Assembly (NCBI RefSeq): GCF_013114825.1
Contig: NZ_JAAVLX010000003.1
Location: forward strand, 744,001-808,000
Direction: 5' to 3'
Length of the DNA stretch: 64,000 nt
Source of the DNA: Bradyrhizobium australiense
GTDB taxonomy: Bacteria; Pseudomonadota; Alphaproteobacteria; Rhizobiales; Xanthobacteraceae
Shown: positions 63,590-64,000 of the stretch, piece by piece
Layout: each line of letters begins with the position of its first letter
Numbering within the stretch: the first letter of the stretch is position 1
Position numbers and translations under genes: made by a program
Notes under the pieces: model-generated
Seen by the model: the letters and a program-made list of their open reading frames with translations, nothing else
The model's database searches: none
What the model was told of the DNA's origin: nothing

Positions 63590-64000
63590 CCGGCCTTTCG
63601 TCGCGGCGGCGGCCGGTCGCCGGCTTTGCCATCTTCACGCTCATCATGGTGGCGGTCTTCGCTGGCCTTGGCGTCTGGCAGTTGCAGCGCCGGGTCGAGA
63701 AGCACGCGCTGATCGCCAGGCTGAACGAGCGGCTCGCGGCAGCGCCCGAGGCGCTGCCGGCGCAAACGCAATGGCCTAGGCTGACGCCGGCCAAAGACGA
63801 ATTCCGCCGCGTCAGCTTCACCGCGGCCTATGCGCGGCTGCCGGACGCGATGGTCTACAGTGCAGGCTCCGCAGTCCGCGACGTCTCCGGCCCCGGCACC
63901 TGGGCCTTTCTGCCGGCACAGCTCAGCGACGGCGGGACCGTCGTGGTTAACGCCGGGTTTGTGCAAAACACGATGCAGGACCGCAGCCAGCAGGATCGCG
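63586..64000 (+). CDS. SURF1 family protein, 3' end cut by window
   Basis: The first 138 codons of a SURF1-type oxidase assembly protein: N-terminal helix GFAIFTLIMVAVFAGLGVWQLQR, the family phrase, then KDEFRRVSFTAAY and the start of the GPGTWAFLPAQL region. The frame runs off the window at 64000. It overlaps DUF983 (ATGA) and completes the cox gene set. Confidence 0.9.
   Translation, partial: MTGLSSRRRPVAGFAIFTLIMVAVFAGLGVWQLQRRVEKHALIARLNERLAAAPEALPAQTQWPRLTPAKDEFRRVSFTAAYARLPDAMVYSAGSAVRDVSGPGTWAFLPAQLSDGGTVVVNAGFVQNTMQDRSQQDR

Overview
The window reads as chromosomal DNA from an alphaproteobacterium of the Bradyrhizobium/Rhodopseudomonas group (Nitrobacteraceae). Grounds: uniformly high GC; the cytochrome oxidase order coxB-coxA-ctaB-(CoxF-like)-ctaG-coxC-DUF983-SURF1; a class I lysyl-tRNA synthetase; a plant-type glutamate-cysteine ligase; a PodJ-like polarity protein with Sel1 repeats; and many intergenic hairpin repeats of types I remember from Bradyrhizobium genomes. 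The assignment rests on recognition, not on a search. I see no rRNA, tRNA, CRISPR array, prophage, integrase or intact insertion sequence.

Layout. 0-0.65 kb: dispersed repeats. 0.7-10 kb: metabolic and redox genes (SnoaL-like protein, LysR with a divergent Rieske oxygenase, PhaC-like hydrolase, RidA, FAD dehydrogenase, a secreted ClpP-fold protein, and a di-heme cytochrome / DUF4142 / small-ORF unit). 10-18 kb: a small membrane protein with SCO, a family 3 solute-binding protein, class I LysRS, a class II aldolase, a Mug/TDG-type glycosylase beside an S24-type repressor, and DUF952 overlapping pyrD. 18-29.6 kb: the DNA-repair neighbourhood. The minus strand carries exonuclease, ATP-dependent ligase, DUF6460, an RNase Z-like hydrolase and a MATE exporter; the plus strand carries a TPR methyltransferase, a Tat-exported solute-binding protein, the Lhr-type helicase and the PdeM phosphoesterase.

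29.6-41.5 kb: LysR/EamA/MBL/NRAMP, a TIGR02186-TauE pair, a membrane-anchored ClpP-fold protein, the 1130-residue PodJ-like protein, and a PadR regulator with a tandem-palindrome operator. 41.6-48.8 kb: the fatty-acid oxidation genes fadE-fadA-fadB, then a GST and a MarR regulator sharing an operator region. 48.8-56.5 kb: gshA, a PAN-domain protein, a nucleotidyltransferase, a YjbR protein, lepB-tldD, HxlR/DoxX and a thioredoxin-like protein. 56.5-64 kb: an IalB-like protein and the aa3-type cytochrome c oxidase operon, cut by the window edge inside SURF1.

The point most worth following is in the repair neighbourhood. Both the ligase and the helicase genes carry extra in-frame segments whose DNA looks like the intergenic CTCCCC/GGGGAG hairpin repeats nearby. 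The ligase would gain about 70 residues and the helicase about 47. This recalls the protein-coding palindromic elements of Rickettsia. Other leads are an S24-type repressor with Ala at the expected catalytic Ser, two well-formed candidate operators (PadR and MarR), and a 78-bp perfect-ended palindrome between the MarR operator and marR. Most of the rest is ordinary core and accessory chromosome.
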